The notes under the pieces: model-generated | What the model saw: only the letters and a program-made list of their open reading frames with translations | Database searches by the model: none | Told to the model about the DNA's origin: nothing | Shown: positions 25,394-35,877 of the stretch, piece by piece | Position numbering within the stretch: position 1 is the first letter of the stretch | Layout of the letters: every line of letters begins with the position of its first letter | Made by a program: the position numbers and the translations under genes | Assembly (NCBI GenBank): GCA_016124455.1 | Contig: WGNQ01000010.1 | Location: 1 to 64,000, forward strand | Direction: 5' to 3' | Origin: Sideroxydans sp. | Lineage (GTDB): Bacteria; Pseudomonadota; Gammaproteobacteria; Burkholderiales; Gallionellaceae | DNA length: 64,000 nt

Positions 25394-26272
25394 TCATGCT
25401 GCATGGACAAGGCTCAGGCGTGGTGCGGATGATACCACAGGCCGCTCTTCCGCACTTTTATCAGGGTGCGATTCGCCGCTGATGTCGTTGAAGAACTTTA
25501 TGGTCTCGTCCGCCACCAGTTCGCGCTCATTATCCATGGTGATCATGTGGTAGCTGTTGTGCAGCAGGATCTTGTGCACGTTGTCCGAGCCGATGTGGTT
25601 GGCGACGAAATCGGCACTGCGCGGTGTTGACACGTCGTCATCCACGGCATGGATGATGAGTGCCGGTGCGGTCACGTGCGGCAGTCTGCGCTTGACCGAT
25701 TTGATCAGCAGCTCGGCTTCGTGAATTGCCGGCAGCGTGAGGTTGGAGGCGCCGGCGATGGACGAGGTCTTGTGGCTCATTTCGCGCGCCACCCAGCGGC
25801 GCAGCTGCTCGTTCTTCAGGCCGAACGGCTCGCGTTCCCGGTAGGCGTAGATGTAACGGAACGGTGTGTAATAGCCGATGGGCAGCATGAAACGGTACCA
25901 GGGAATGCTCCAGCCGTCGTAATAGAGGGTGGTGGCCAGCAGCGACAGTCCGCTGATTTCCTCGCCCGCTTCCGCGGCCACGCTCAGCGCCAGTACCGCG
26001 CCAATGCACAGGCCGCCGACGGAAACGCTTTTGTACTGCTGTTTCAGTTCGCGCAGTTCGCGCATCACCTGATCATGCCAGTCGTGCCATGAAGTCACCG
26101 AATGTGCGGTATCGCCGACCATGTAGCCATAGCCCTTGAAATGGGGGACGCGCACGGTATAGCCGGCCTTGTGCAGGCGCTTGGCAAGTGCCTGCATTTC
26201 GGTGGGTACACCTTGCAGACCGTGGATCAGCAGGACGGCGTGTTCGCCGCCCGTCAGTTCGATTCTTTTCAT
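25394..26272 (-). CDS. Alpha/beta hydrolase with a cysteine in the nucleophile elbow
   Basis: The 292-residue protein has the alpha/beta-hydrolase plan: oxyanion HGLQG near 18-21, nucleophile elbow GGLCIGA with Cys89 where serine is usual, acid in IIHAVDDDVSTP (Asp211-213) and His242 in NSYHMITMD. The G-x-C-x-G box is like that of PHA synthases and dienelactone hydrolases, which favour acyl transfer or thioester chemistry. Ordinary esterases of this shape use Ser. The gene precedes an ACP and a ketosynthase on the same strand, so a role in releasing or transferring an ACP-bound acyl group is a reasonable inference. The last 25 residues are a low-complexity tail. Confidence 0.8.
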   Translation of the reverse strand: MKRIELTGGEHAVLLIHGLQGVPTEMQALAKRLHKAGYTVRVPHFKGYGYMVGDTAHSVTSWHDWHDQVMRELRELKQQYKSVSVGGLCIGAVLALSVAAEAGEEISGLSLLATTLYYDGWSIPWYRFMLPIGYYTPFRYIYAYREREPFGLKNEQLRRWVAREMSHKTSSIAGASNLTLPAIHEAELLIKSVKRRLPHVTAPALIIHAVDDDVSTPRSADFVANHIGSDNVHKILLHNSYHMITMDNERELVADETIKFFNDISGESHPDKSAEERPVVSSAPRLSLVHAA

Positions 26273-26394
26273 GGGCGATGTGACTAAAACTACCTGTTTA
26301 AGTTCAAAAAGCTGCGCATTATACCAAAGTTGCCGTACCGGCGTTTTTGTCCTGTGCGGCGAGCATGCGGGGATTAATTGCGTCTCCCCTCAGG

Positions 26395-26400
26395 TATAAT
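26395..26400 (+). promoter_or_regulatory. Candidate -10 element upstream of maeB
   Basis: A perfect TATAAT lies 51 bases before the maeB ATG in the divergent region. No good -35 is seen at 16-18 bp (GATTAA at 26372-26377 is the best), so an activator may be needed or the site may be fortuitous. Confidence 0.4.
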
Positions 26401-26451
26401 CTATACCGTTTTATTCTTAATCTATTCTTAAACAAAAGCCTTCAGGAATCT

Positions 26452-28722
<2,271 letters not shown>

Positions 28723-28731
28723 GGGAACAAG

Positions 28732-28989
28732 ATGGCTGACAATCTGAACAAGCAGGAAGTCGATATGCTGCGCGAGGAGCTGGAGATACTGATGGGCGAA
28801 CGGAACGGTTTGCTCAAGGTGGCGGGCGCCGCCGCCGTGCTGGTCGCCAACACCGATGTGCGCAGTCTGCCGATAGAGGCGGCAGAGGCGGCCGATGTGC
28901 TGTCGGAATGCGTGAATGCGCTGCCCGAGGAGACACTCAAGGATGCACTGGAGACGGTACATGCCGAATCCGACCCCAGGGATCTGTAA
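28732..28989 (+). CDS. Small conserved-type hypothetical protein
   Basis: The 85-residue acidic protein begins ADNLNKQEVDMLREELEIL, a likely coiled coil, then an Ala-rich helix (VAGAAAVLVANTD) and an acidic end. GGGGAACAAG precedes the ATG with good spacing. It lies 9 bp after maeB and 27 bp before the patatin gene, so it is probably co-transcribed with them. I recognise no family and assign no function. Confidence 0.65.
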   Translation: MADNLNKQEVDMLREELEILMGERNGLLKVAGAAAVLVANTDVRSLPIEAAEAADVLSECVNALPEETLKDALETVHAESDPRDL

Positions 28990-29016
28990 ACCCGTCATGG
29001 CAGGCGCCGGATAAGC

Positions 29017-30177
29017 ATGGAACACAAACTCGGGCTGGTTCTGACCGGCGGCGGTGCACGCGCCGCCTATCAGGTGGGGGTGTTAAAGGCCATCGCCGAG
29101 TTCATGCCGCGCTATGCGCATAACCCGTTTCCGGTGATCTGCGGCACTTCTGCCGGTGCCCTGAATGCCGCTACGCTGGCCGTGAATGCCAGGGACTTCC
29201 GCAAAGGCATCAAATATCTGGTCAACATGTGGAAGAGTTTCCAGGTCGAGGATGTTTACCGCACCGACGTAATCGGTGTGTTCGCCAATACTTTGCGCTG
29301 GCTCGCCGGATTGCTGCTGAGCGGCTTCGGCATTAATCGGCTGAAACGGGTGTCGTTGCTGGACAACACGCCATTGGCGGAATTCCTGGACGAAATTCTG
29401 CCGTGCGACAGAATCCAGGACAGCATCGATGCGGGGGTGTTGCATGCGCTGAGCATCACCGCTTCCGGATATGGCTCCGGCCAGTCGGTGACGTTCTATC
29501 AGGGCGTGCCGGGTATCCAGCCATGGGTGCGCGCGCGCCGCATAGGTGTCGCCACGCGCATCGAGAACAAGCACCTGCTGGCTTCCTCCGCCATCCCGTT
29601 CCTGTTTCCGGCAGTGCATATCAACCGCGAATATTTCGGCGACGGCTCAATGCGCCAGATCGCGCCGATCAGCTCTGCGCTGCATCTCGGCGCTACGCGC
29701 GTGCTGGTGATCAGCGTCGGGCCGAACGGAGATGAAGAGCTGGGGCGCAGCAAGATCGGTGATTACCCATCGCTGGCTCAAATCGCCGGCCATGCGCTGA
29801 ACAGCATTTTTCTCGACACCATGGAGGTCGATCTGGAGCGCATCCGGCGCACCAACCATACCCTGGGCATGATGCCGGAAGAGGCGCGGAAAAAGCTCGG
29901 GTTGCACCATATCGATGTGATGATCATCTCGCCCAGCCAGTCGATCGAGAAAATCGCCGAACGCCATACCCGCTACCTGCCGTGGACGATCCGTTTACTG
30001 TTGCGCCTGGCCGGTGTGATGCATGGCAGCGGTGCCAACCTGGTGGCTTACCTGTTGTCCGAAAAACGATTCTGCCGTGCCCTGATCGACATGGGTTACC
30101 GGGATGCGCTGGCGCGCAAGGAAGAAATCATGGCATTTCTCGAAGCGCCCGCTGTGGATGGCGCCGAGCCGGTGTGA
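29017..30177 (+). CDS. Patatin-like phospholipase family protein
   Basis: The 386-residue protein shows the patatin features: oxyanion loop LTGGGARAAYQVGVL at the start, nucleophile elbow CGTSAGALN (Ser46) and the catalytic Asp in YFGDGSMRQ. These make the Ser-Asp dyad of acyl hydrolases that cleave membrane phospholipids. No signal peptide is seen, so it is probably cytosolic or membrane-associated, not a type V autotransporter or clear ExoU toxin. Its TGA overlaps the ATG of birA, showing coupling with cofactor genes whose link to lipids is not obvious. Confidence 0.88.
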   Translation: MEHKLGLVLTGGGARAAYQVGVLKAIAEFMPRYAHNPFPVICGTSAGALNAATLAVNARDFRKGIKYLVNMWKSFQVEDVYRTDVIGVFANTLRWLAGLLLSGFGINRLKRVSLLDNTPLAEFLDEILPCDRIQDSIDAGVLHALSITASGYGSGQSVTFYQGVPGIQPWVRARRIGVATRIENKHLLASSAIPFLFPAVHINREYFGDGSMRQIAPISSALHLGATRVLVISVGPNGDEELGRSKIGDYPSLAQIAGHALNSIFLDTMEVDLERIRRTNHTLGMMPEEARKKLGLHHIDVMIISPSQSIEKIAERHTRYLPWTIRLLLRLAGVMHGSGANLVAYLLSEKRFCRALIDMGYRDALARKEEIMAFLEAPAVDGAEPV

Positions 30178-31211
30178 TGAAAACATTGCCCGCGCGAGAT
30201 TCGGCGGCACCCGCTCCCAGGCACATGACCTTTGCCGTATTGCGCTTGCTGGCGGACGGCGATTTCCATTCCGGCGAAGGGCTGGCCAGGCAACTCGGCG
30301 TATCGCGCGCCAGTGTGAACAACGCCTTGCGCGGCATCGATGCCTATGGTTTGACATTGCACAGTGTGCGCGGACGTGGCTACCGGCTGGTGAATTCGCC
30401 GCAGTGGCTGGATGCCAAGCTGGTTGCCGGGCATCTGGGCAAGCAGGCCGGGGAATTCAGGCTCGAAATTATCGACAGCGCAACCTCCAGCAATACCTTG
30501 TTGCTGCAGCGCGCGCGGCAGGAGGCCGAACCCAGCGGCAGTGTGCTGGCAGTGGAATGGCAAAGCGGCGGCCGCGGCCGGCTGGGGCGGCCATGGCATG
30601 CGGGGTTGGGCAATGCGCTGACGTTTTCTTTGCTGTGGCGGTTCGAGTGCTGTTTGTCCGGACTGTCCGGGCTCAGTCTTGCCGTTGGCGTAGCGCTGGT
30701 ACGTGCTTTAGACCAGCTGGGCATCAAGGGTGCACAATTGAAGTGGCCGAACGACGTAGTCACCCGCCAGGGCAAGCTGGCCGGTATCCTGCTGGAAGCG
30801 CAGGGTGACATGCTGGGGCCGAGCGCGGTAGTGATCGGTATCGGCATCAACCTGAGCCTGCCGCCGGCGGTGGCAGGCCAGATTGACCAGCCGGTCAGCA
30901 GCCTGGCCGAGATGAGCGATGTGCCGCCGGATCGCAATCGGCTGCTTGCGATATTATTGCGTGAACTGGGCGGCGTGCTGCACGGTTTCGCCACCACCGG
31001 TTTTGCCGCGTTGCGTGCGGAGTGGGAAGCACATCATCGTTTGCAGAACCAGCCGGCGCACCTGTCGCTGCCCGATGGCAAAACGATAGCGGGTATCGTG
31101 CGCGGCGTAACCGACGGGGGCGCGTTGCGACTGGAGACACCACAAGGTATGCAGACATTCGATGCAGGAGAAGTCAGTTTGCGTCCGGGAGCGGTTCATG
31201 CTGCTGATTGA
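30177..31211 (+). CDS. birA: Biotin-[acetyl-CoA carboxylase] ligase / biotin repressor BirA
   Basis: BirA activates biotin and attaches it to the AccB subunit of acetyl-CoA carboxylase. The 344-residue protein has an N-terminal winged helix (residues 15-75: HSGEGLARQLGVSRASVNNALRGI). The catalytic domain has the biotinoyl-AMP loop SGGRGRLGRPW and LKWPNDV, and a C-terminal SH3-like domain follows. The DNA-binding domain suggests it also represses biotin genes. The ATG at 30177 shares its A with the TGA of the preceding gene; an upstream extension in frame lies inside the patatin gene and is not used. Confidence 0.93.
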   Translation: MKTLPARDSAAPAPRHMTFAVLRLLADGDFHSGEGLARQLGVSRASVNNALRGIDAYGLTLHSVRGRGYRLVNSPQWLDAKLVAGHLGKQAGEFRLEIIDSATSSNTLLLQRARQEAEPSGSVLAVEWQSGGRGRLGRPWHAGLGNALTFSLLWRFECCLSGLSGLSLAVGVALVRALDQLGIKGAQLKWPNDVVTRQGKLAGILLEAQGDMLGPSAVVIGIGINLSLPPAVAGQIDQPVSSLAEMSDVPPDRNRLLAILLRELGGVLHGFATTGFAALRAEWEAHHRLQNQPAHLSLPDGKTIAGIVRGVTDGGALRLETPQGMQTFDAGEVSLRPGAVHAAD

Positions 31212-31917
31212 TGCCGGCAACAGCCGGATCAAATGGGCGCTTGCCGAAGGTGCGGCGTGGCTGCGGCAGGGGGCACTGGATAGCGCAGATGCAACATCCC
31301 TGCGGCAGCAGTTTGCTGCATTGCCGGTGCCGGATAGAATTCTGGTATCGAATGTGGCGGGTGCGGCCGTGGCAGGCCAGATACGTGCTGCCTGTGCGGA
31401 GTGGGGCCAGCCTGTCGAATTCATTGCGGCGCAGGCGCAGCAGTGCGGGGTGCGCAACGCCTACGACCGGCCTGCACAGCTTGGTTGCGACCGCTGGGCA
31501 GCGCTGATTGCAGCATGGCGGCAAAGGCATGCCGCGTGCCTGGTCGTACATTGCGGTACGGCAACGACGGTGGATGCGCTGTCGGCCAGCGGAGAGTTTC
31601 TGGGAGGGCTGATTTTGCCGGGCATTATGCTGATGCAGCAGAGTCTGCTCGTGGCGACTGCCGGACTGGCGGCAACGGATGGTGTGTGGCGGGAGTTTCC
31701 GCGCAATACTGCCGATGCGATGGCGAGCGGTGCAATTGCGGCCACCTGCGGCGCTATCCGCCAGCAATATGGATTGCTGGGCACGCCAGATGCATCCTGC
31801 CTGCTCAGCGGCGGTGCAGCGGATCTGATACAGCCGCATCTCGAGTTGCCGCTGGTGCGGGTGGATAATCTGGTGTTGCGCGGCTTGCAGATAATTGGAA
31901 GCGGATCGGATAAATGA
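31198..31917 (+). CDS. coaX: Type III pantothenate kinase CoaX
   Basis: CoaX phosphorylates pantothenate, the first step to coenzyme A. The 239-residue protein has the ASKHA-fold phosphate loop LLIDAGNSRIKWAL and the adenosine-region motif LGCDRWAALIAAW. CGTATTVDAL and LPGIMLMQQSL follow. It overlaps birA by 14 bp, a common betaproteobacterial pairing, and its stop overlaps the next gene. The start at 31198 is the one that gives the family N-terminus; the frame is open 12 codons further up inside birA. Confidence 0.93.
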   Translation: MLLIDAGNSRIKWALAEGAAWLRQGALDSADATSLRQQFAALPVPDRILVSNVAGAAVAGQIRAACAEWGQPVEFIAAQAQQCGVRNAYDRPAQLGCDRWAALIAAWRQRHAACLVVHCGTATTVDALSASGEFLGGLILPGIMLMQQSLLVATAGLAATDGVWREFPRNTADAMASGAIAATCGAIRQQYGLLGTPDASCLLSGGAADLIQPHLELPLVRVDNLVLRGLQIIGSGSDK

Positions 31918-32615
31918 TGAGAGTGTTGTTCTGGCTGGTGCTGTTAACGAACTTGCTGTTCTTCGCTTACATGCAATGGGGCAGCGCGCTGTTGCGTGGC
32001 GATGCCGACCTGCAGGCGCAGCCGCCACTCAGGCCGGAGCAGATCAGGTTGCTGCCCGCCGCAGCGGCGCCCGTGCAGCCTGCGACCGCGGTGCCTCCGG
32101 CAGCGCCAATGCCGCCATCCACTCCTGCGGCTGCACCAGTCGTACCCGCTCCGGCCGCCTGCATGGAGTGGGGCGAGTTTGCCGGGGACGATCTCGCGCG
32201 GGCGACGGCTGCGCTTGCGGCCATGAAACTGGGCGACCAGCTCACGCAACACGAGGTCGAGCAGAACATCGGCTACTGGGTATACATGCCGCCGCGGCGC
32301 AACCGTGCCAGTGCGGAAAGAAAGGTGGCACAACTCAAGGCACTGGGCGTGACGGACTACTTTATCGTGCAGGATGCGGGCAAGTGGCTGAATGCGGTTT
32401 CGCTGGGGGTATTCAGGACCGCGGATGCCGCGCAGAAATATCTTGAAGGGCTGCAGGAGAAAGGCGTGCGGAGTGCCGTGGTGGGCGAGCGCCAGAGCAA
32501 GCTCAAGTTCACGGTGTTCGCATTCCGGAACCCGGATGCGGCCATAACCGCCAAGGTGGTTGCGCTGCAGAAGGATTTCCCCGGCAGCGAACTGAAGGCC
32601 GCGGCCTGCCACTGA
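31914..32615 (+). CDS. SPOR-domain membrane protein
   Basis: The 233-residue protein has one N-terminal membrane helix (residues 4-22), a Pro/Ala-rich periplasmic linker (about 45-85) and a C-terminal region. The segment YFIVQDAGKWLNAVSLGVFRTADAA followed by YLEGLQEKGV is a SPOR domain, which binds glycan strands lacking stem peptides at division septa. It overlaps coaX by 4 bp and closes the birA-coaX operon. Its exact role in division or envelope upkeep is not shown by sequence. Confidence 0.78.
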   Translation: MMRVLFWLVLLTNLLFFAYMQWGSALLRGDADLQAQPPLRPEQIRLLPAAAAPVQPATAVPPAAPMPPSTPAAAPVVPAPAACMEWGEFAGDDLARATAALAAMKLGDQLTQHEVEQNIGYWVYMPPRRNRASAERKVAQLKALGVTDYFIVQDAGKWLNAVSLGVFRTADAAQKYLEGLQEKGVRSAVVGERQSKLKFTVFAFRNPDAAITAKVVALQKDFPGSELKAAACH

Positions 32616-32627
32616 TCCGCTCCGAGA

Positions 32628-32656
32628 TTGACAAGCAGGTGTCAAATCCGGAAAAT
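32628..32656 (+). promoter_or_regulatory. Candidate promoter of tRNA-Met
   Basis: TTGACA at 32628-32633 and GAAAAT at 32651-32656 are 17 bp apart. The predicted start gives a leader of about 60 bases before the mature tRNA. Confidence 0.5.
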
Positions 32657-32722
32657 GCCGCCCTCTTCATGGTGAATGCTCAGCCAGCCATTATCGGCAC
32701 GCGAGAATACAGCCAGGTTTCC

Positions 32723-32799
32723 GGTGATATAGCTCAGTTGGTTAGAGCACAGCACTCATAACGCTGGGGTCGGTGGTTCAAATCCACCTATCACCACCA
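32723..32799 (+). tRNA. tRNA-Met (CAT), elongator type
   Basis: The 77-nt gene folds as a cloverleaf: acceptor GGTGATA/TATCACC, D-arm GCTCAGTTGGTTAGAGC, anticodon loop CTCATAA and T-loop TTCAAAT, with CCA encoded. The A-U-rich acceptor end with a closed first pair (G1-C72) marks it as elongator, not initiator. The closing pair of the anticodon loop is A-C rather than Watson-Crick. A terminator follows. Confidence 0.95.
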
Positions 32800-32812
32800 A
32801 ATGCAGCAATGG

Positions 32813-32839
32813 AAAAAGCCCCGACTAGCGGGGCTTTTT
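32813..32839. terminator. Bidirectional intrinsic terminator (tRNA-Met / doxX)
   Basis: A perfect 11-bp stem, AAAAAGCCCCG at 32813-32823 and CGGGGCTTTTT at 32829-32839, with an ACTAG loop, has T-runs in both directions. It ends the tRNA transcript and faces the doxX gene. Confidence 0.93.
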
Positions 32840-32873
32840 CTGTTTCCGGGCCGGCGCACATTCCGCCAGTTGT

Positions 32874-33284
32874 TCATGATGCCTGGTGGTCTTTCTCCAC
32901 GCTGAGCGCGCCGCTGCCATGTACCACGACATAGAGCAGGCCACCCATCATGGAAATATTTTTCATGAAATGGATCATCTGGTTTTGCGCCTGGTCGGGG
33001 GCAACCGCCCAGAAATTGTGGAAGACCAGCGCGGTCAGTGCGGTGAAAACAAACAATGCCGCTGCGGCCCAGCGTGCCTTCCAGCCAATCACCAGCAGGA
33101 TGCCGCCGCCGAGTTCGACAATGATTGCGCCGATCGCGGCCAGTTGCGGCAACGGCAGGCCCTTGCTGGCAATGTACCCTGCCGTTCCCTCGAATCCGGT
33201 GACCTTGCCAAATCCGGCGAACAGGAAAATCAGGGCAATCAGGATGCGACCGAGCAGCGGACCGAAGCGATTTATGGTGTTCAT
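32874..33284 (-). CDS. DoxX family membrane protein
   Basis: The 136-residue protein has four membrane helices and the DoxX features ILIALIFLFAGFGKV, VELGGGILLVIGWKARWAA and FHNFWAV. The start at 33284 is chosen because AAGGAGAA lies five bases upstream. DoxX-type proteins are linked to thiosulfate:quinone oxidation in archaea and to redox or electrophile stress in bacteria. It sits with pirin and AzoR genes on the minus strand opposite a LysR gene, the usual arrangement of a stress-inducible redox cluster. Confidence 0.85.
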   Translation of the reverse strand: MNTINRFGPLLGRILIALIFLFAGFGKVTGFEGTAGYIASKGLPLPQLAAIGAIIVELGGGILLVIGWKARWAAAALFVFTALTALVFHNFWAVAPDQAQNQMIHFMKNISMMGGLLYVVVHGSGALSVEKDHQAS

Positions 33285-33342
33285 TTGGTTCTCCTTAAAA
33301 ATTAAATAGATGGTTAGTGCCATTCATCCGGCCACCTGGTAT

Positions 33343-34224
33343 TCATGCCGCGGCATCTGCCAGATGCCCCTCGCGGAAATCACTGATGGCCTGATAAATT
33401 TCTTCCTTGGTGTTCATGACGAACGGTCCGTATTGCACGATCGGTTCGCGTAGCGGCTTGCCGGCGACCAGGATGAGCCGTGCCGGATCGGCTGCGTCAA
33501 GCCGTATGCCGTCTGCATCCGGGGCGTTGCCGAGAATCGCCATGCGCCCTGCACTGATGATCCGGCCGCCAATCTGCACCTTGCCGCGGTACACATAGAC
33601 AAATGCATTGTGCGTGGCGGGTAACGGGGTCGAAAACTGGCCGCCTGTCGGCAGATGGATATCCAGGTAAACCGGTTCGGTAGCATCGCGTACTACGGCG
33701 CCGCTGACGCCGTTGCTGCTGCCGGCAATTACGCGCACGGAGACGCCCTCCGGCGTGGCATACGCCGGAATCTTGGCAGCCGGAATGTCGCGGTACCATG
33801 GCGTAATCATCTTATGCTGTGCGGGCAGGTTCAGCCATAGCTGGAAGCCTTCCATGACGCCGCTTTCCTGCTCGGGGAGCTCGGAATGAATCACCCCGCG
33901 CCCTGCGGTCATCCATTGCACGCCGCCACTCTGCAGCAATCCTTCGTGGCCGGCGCTGTCGCGGTGCCGCATACGTCCGGCCAGCATATAGGTGACCGTC
34001 TCGAAGCCGCGATGCGGGTGGTCGGGGAAGCCGGCAATATAGTCATCCGGGTCGTCGCTGGAAAAAACGTCCAGCATCAGGAAGGGGTCAAGCCGTTGCT
34101 GCAAATCCTGCGTCAGCACGCGGGTAAGCCTGACCCCGGCGCCATCGCTGGTGGCCACGCCGGCAACCAGCTGTTCGACGGTTCGCGGCTGGTTGACTGC
34201 ATCAAGTCTGGTTATGGTGTTCAT
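33343..34224 (-). CDS. Pirin family protein (copy 1)
   Basis: The 293-residue bicupin has the pirin metal site in FPDHPHRGFETVTY and a further His/Glu in GVIHSELP. The C-terminal cupin includes the ILGNAPDADGIRL stretch. Bacterial pirins are iron-dependent and some are quercetinases or pyruvate dehydrogenase modulators; the natural substrate here is unknown. It lies between azoR and doxX, 20 bp after azoR, in a minus-strand operon. A second, shorter and divergent pirin is encoded at 61413-62114. Confidence 0.9.
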   Translation of the reverse strand: MNTITRLDAVNQPRTVEQLVAGVATSDGAGVRLTRVLTQDLQQRLDPFLMLDVFSSDDPDDYIAGFPDHPHRGFETVTYMLAGRMRHRDSAGHEGLLQSGGVQWMTAGRGVIHSELPEQESGVMEGFQLWLNLPAQHKMITPWYRDIPAAKIPAYATPEGVSVRVIAGSSNGVSGAVVRDATEPVYLDIHLPTGGQFSTPLPATHNAFVYVYRGKVQIGGRIISAGRMAILGNAPDADGIRLDAADPARLILVAGKPLREPIVQYGPFVMNTKEEIYQAISDFREGHLADAAA

Positions 34225-34245
34225 GGCTGCCTCCTTGGATAATGG

Positions 34246-34845
34246 TCAGGCAATCGCGCTATCGATTTCGCGCCGGGCCTCGCGTATGGCCTGTTCCGCG
34301 GCATCCGGGCCGAGTGCAAGCCCTTCGGCAAAGAACATCTGCACGTCATTCATGCCGAGAAAGCCCAGCACGGTGCTGAGGTATTGGGGAATAGTGTCGC
34401 TGGACTGGTTTTTATGCAACCCGCCGCGGGTCAGCGCGACATACACCTTTTTTCCGGTCAGCAAACCTTCCGGGCCTTTTTCGCTGTATCTGAAGGTAAT
34501 GCCGGCCTTGGCAATGGCGTCGATCCAGCTTTTCAGTAATGCGGGAACGCCAAAGTTGTACATGGGGACGCCCAGCACAACGATATTTGCGCCCTGGATT
34601 TCGGCAATCAGCGCATCGTCCAGGGCGACGCGGGCAGCCTGTTCCGGAGAGCGCTGTTCCGCCGGGGTAAACAGCGCCTGTAGCGCAGCCTCATCCAGCA
34701 GCGGGTGGGGGTTGAGCGCGAGATCGCGTACGGCAATTTCTGCATCGGGGTGCGTGGCCTGCAGTCTGGCCACGATATCTGCGGCTAATTGCCTGGACTG
34801 CGATCCGGTGGTGCGGGCGGATGAGTTGACCTGCAGGATTTTCAT
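34246..34845 (-). CDS. azoR: FMN-dependent NADH:quinone oxidoreductase (azoreductase AzoR family)
   Basis: The 199-residue flavodoxin-like protein begins KILQVNSSARTTGSQSRQL. It has the AzoR motifs VVLGVPMYNFGVPALLKSWID and VALTRGG, which bind FMN. These enzymes reduce quinones by two electrons and are induced by electrophiles. The ATG at 34845 is favoured because it gives the family start and GAGG lies nine bases upstream; the frame is open well beyond it. It heads the azoR-pirin-doxX operon and is divergent from a LysR gene. Confidence 0.92.
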   Translation of the reverse strand: MKILQVNSSARTTGSQSRQLAADIVARLQATHPDAEIAVRDLALNPHPLLDEAALQALFTPAEQRSPEQAARVALDDALIAEIQGANIVVLGVPMYNFGVPALLKSWIDAIAKAGITFRYSEKGPEGLLTGKKVYVALTRGGLHKNQSSDTIPQYLSTVLGFLGMNDVQMFFAEGLALGPDAAEQAIREARREIDSAIA

Positions 34846-34888
34846 GATATTTGCCTCGTGTTGGTTGGGGTGAGTGCATGGTATGCGT

Positions 34889-34944
34889 GCCACTTGTATA
34901 GATAAAGTGGCTTTCGTGGTATAAACTGTTCCACAAATGGAACA
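34889..34944. promoter_or_regulatory. Two inverted repeats in the LysR/azoR divergent region (candidate operators)
   Basis: The first repeat is GCCACTT-N9-AAGTGGC (34889-34911), a perfect 7-bp palindrome with the T-N11-A spacing seen in LysR sites. The second is TGTTCCA-N4-TGGAACA (34927-34944) and covers the start codon of the LysR gene. TATAAA at 34920-34925 could be the LysR -10. The layout suits regulation of azoR and autoregulation by the LysR protein. Confidence 0.6.
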
Positions 34945-35842
34945 AATAGATATTTCCTCGGACGACTTGCTGCTGTTCACTGCCATAGCCGAGCAGGGAA
35001 GTCTGGTGCGTGCCGCGGGGCATCTCGACATGCCGAAAGCCACGGTGTCCCGCCGACTGGGCAATCTGGAAGCGCAGCTGGGGCAGAAACTGCTGGTGCG
35101 GACTACCCGGAGGCTGATGCTGACCGAGTTTGGCCTCGCGTTTCTCGATCATTGCCAGCGCGTGGCAGAGGAAGTGGCGGCGACCAAGGATTTTGTACGC
35201 AGCCAGGAAGCGCAGCCACGCGGACATTTGCGTGTTTCCATGCCCAGCGATTATGACCCGCCCCGGCTGTCGAGGGCCGTCGCGACTTTCATTCAGCAAT
35301 ATCCGGAAATCCAGCTCGACCTGGACTTGAGTTCTCGGCGTGTGGACCTGATCGGAGAGCGCTTTGATCTGGCGATACGCATGGGCACGCTGGAAAGCGA
35401 CGCAACGCTGGTCGCCCGCAAAATTGACGAGCAGCAGTTCGGCCTGTATGCGAGTCCGATTTATTTTGCCTTGCGTCCGGTTCCCGAAACGCCTGACGAC
35501 TTGATGCGACACGAAGCAATTCGGTTGCGCGCGGCACGGGGTGCACCGGTGCCGTGGAAGCTGATCAAGGGGAAGGCGACATGGGAGCAGGTACCGCCCG
35601 GCAGGCTCACCCTGAATTCGCTTGGCGTGATCCAGCAATTGCTGCTGGATGGCGCGGGGATAGGCGCGCTGCCCGATCGCTTTGCGGCAGAAGATGTATT
35701 GCAGAAACGGCTGATCCGGGTGTTGCCGGAATGGTGTTTGCCTTCGGTGCCGGCCTGGGCGGTGATGCCGACACGCCGCTACCTGCCAACCAAGACGCGG
35801 GCATTTCTTGCCCATCTGGAAAACTTTCTGGAGAAGGCGTAG
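34937..35842 (+). CDS. LysR family transcriptional regulator
   Basis: The 301-residue protein has an N-terminal winged helix-turn-helix (LLLFTAIAEQGSLVRAAGHL, then PKATVSRRLGNLEAQLG). A type 2 periplasmic-binding-like effector domain follows (about 90-295). It is close to the AcrR/CrgA-like LysR subgroup by its QPRGHLRVSMP segment. It is divergent from azoR-pirin-doxX, the expected target operon. The start lies in an inverted repeat and has no Shine-Dalgarno, so the message may be nearly leaderless. Effector unknown; a quinone or other electrophile is a guess. Confidence 0.88.
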   Translation: MEQIDISSDDLLLFTAIAEQGSLVRAAGHLDMPKATVSRRLGNLEAQLGQKLLVRTTRRLMLTEFGLAFLDHCQRVAEEVAATKDFVRSQEAQPRGHLRVSMPSDYDPPRLSRAVATFIQQYPEIQLDLDLSSRRVDLIGERFDLAIRMGTLESDATLVARKIDEQQFGLYASPIYFALRPVPETPDDLMRHEAIRLRAARGAPVPWKLIKGKATWEQVPPGRLTLNSLGVIQQLLLDGAGIGALPDRFAAEDVLQKRLIRVLPEWCLPSVPAWAVMPTRRYLPTKTRAFLAHLENFLEKA

Positions 35843-35877
35843 GTGCAGCTTGGCGCGCGCAGGGGAAGCGTGGCACC

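Noticed and set aside
25363-25410. Longer N-terminus for the acyl carrier protein
   Set aside because: The extension overlaps the hydrolase gene, does not resemble ACP, and the strong ribosome site lies before the internal ATG at 25362.
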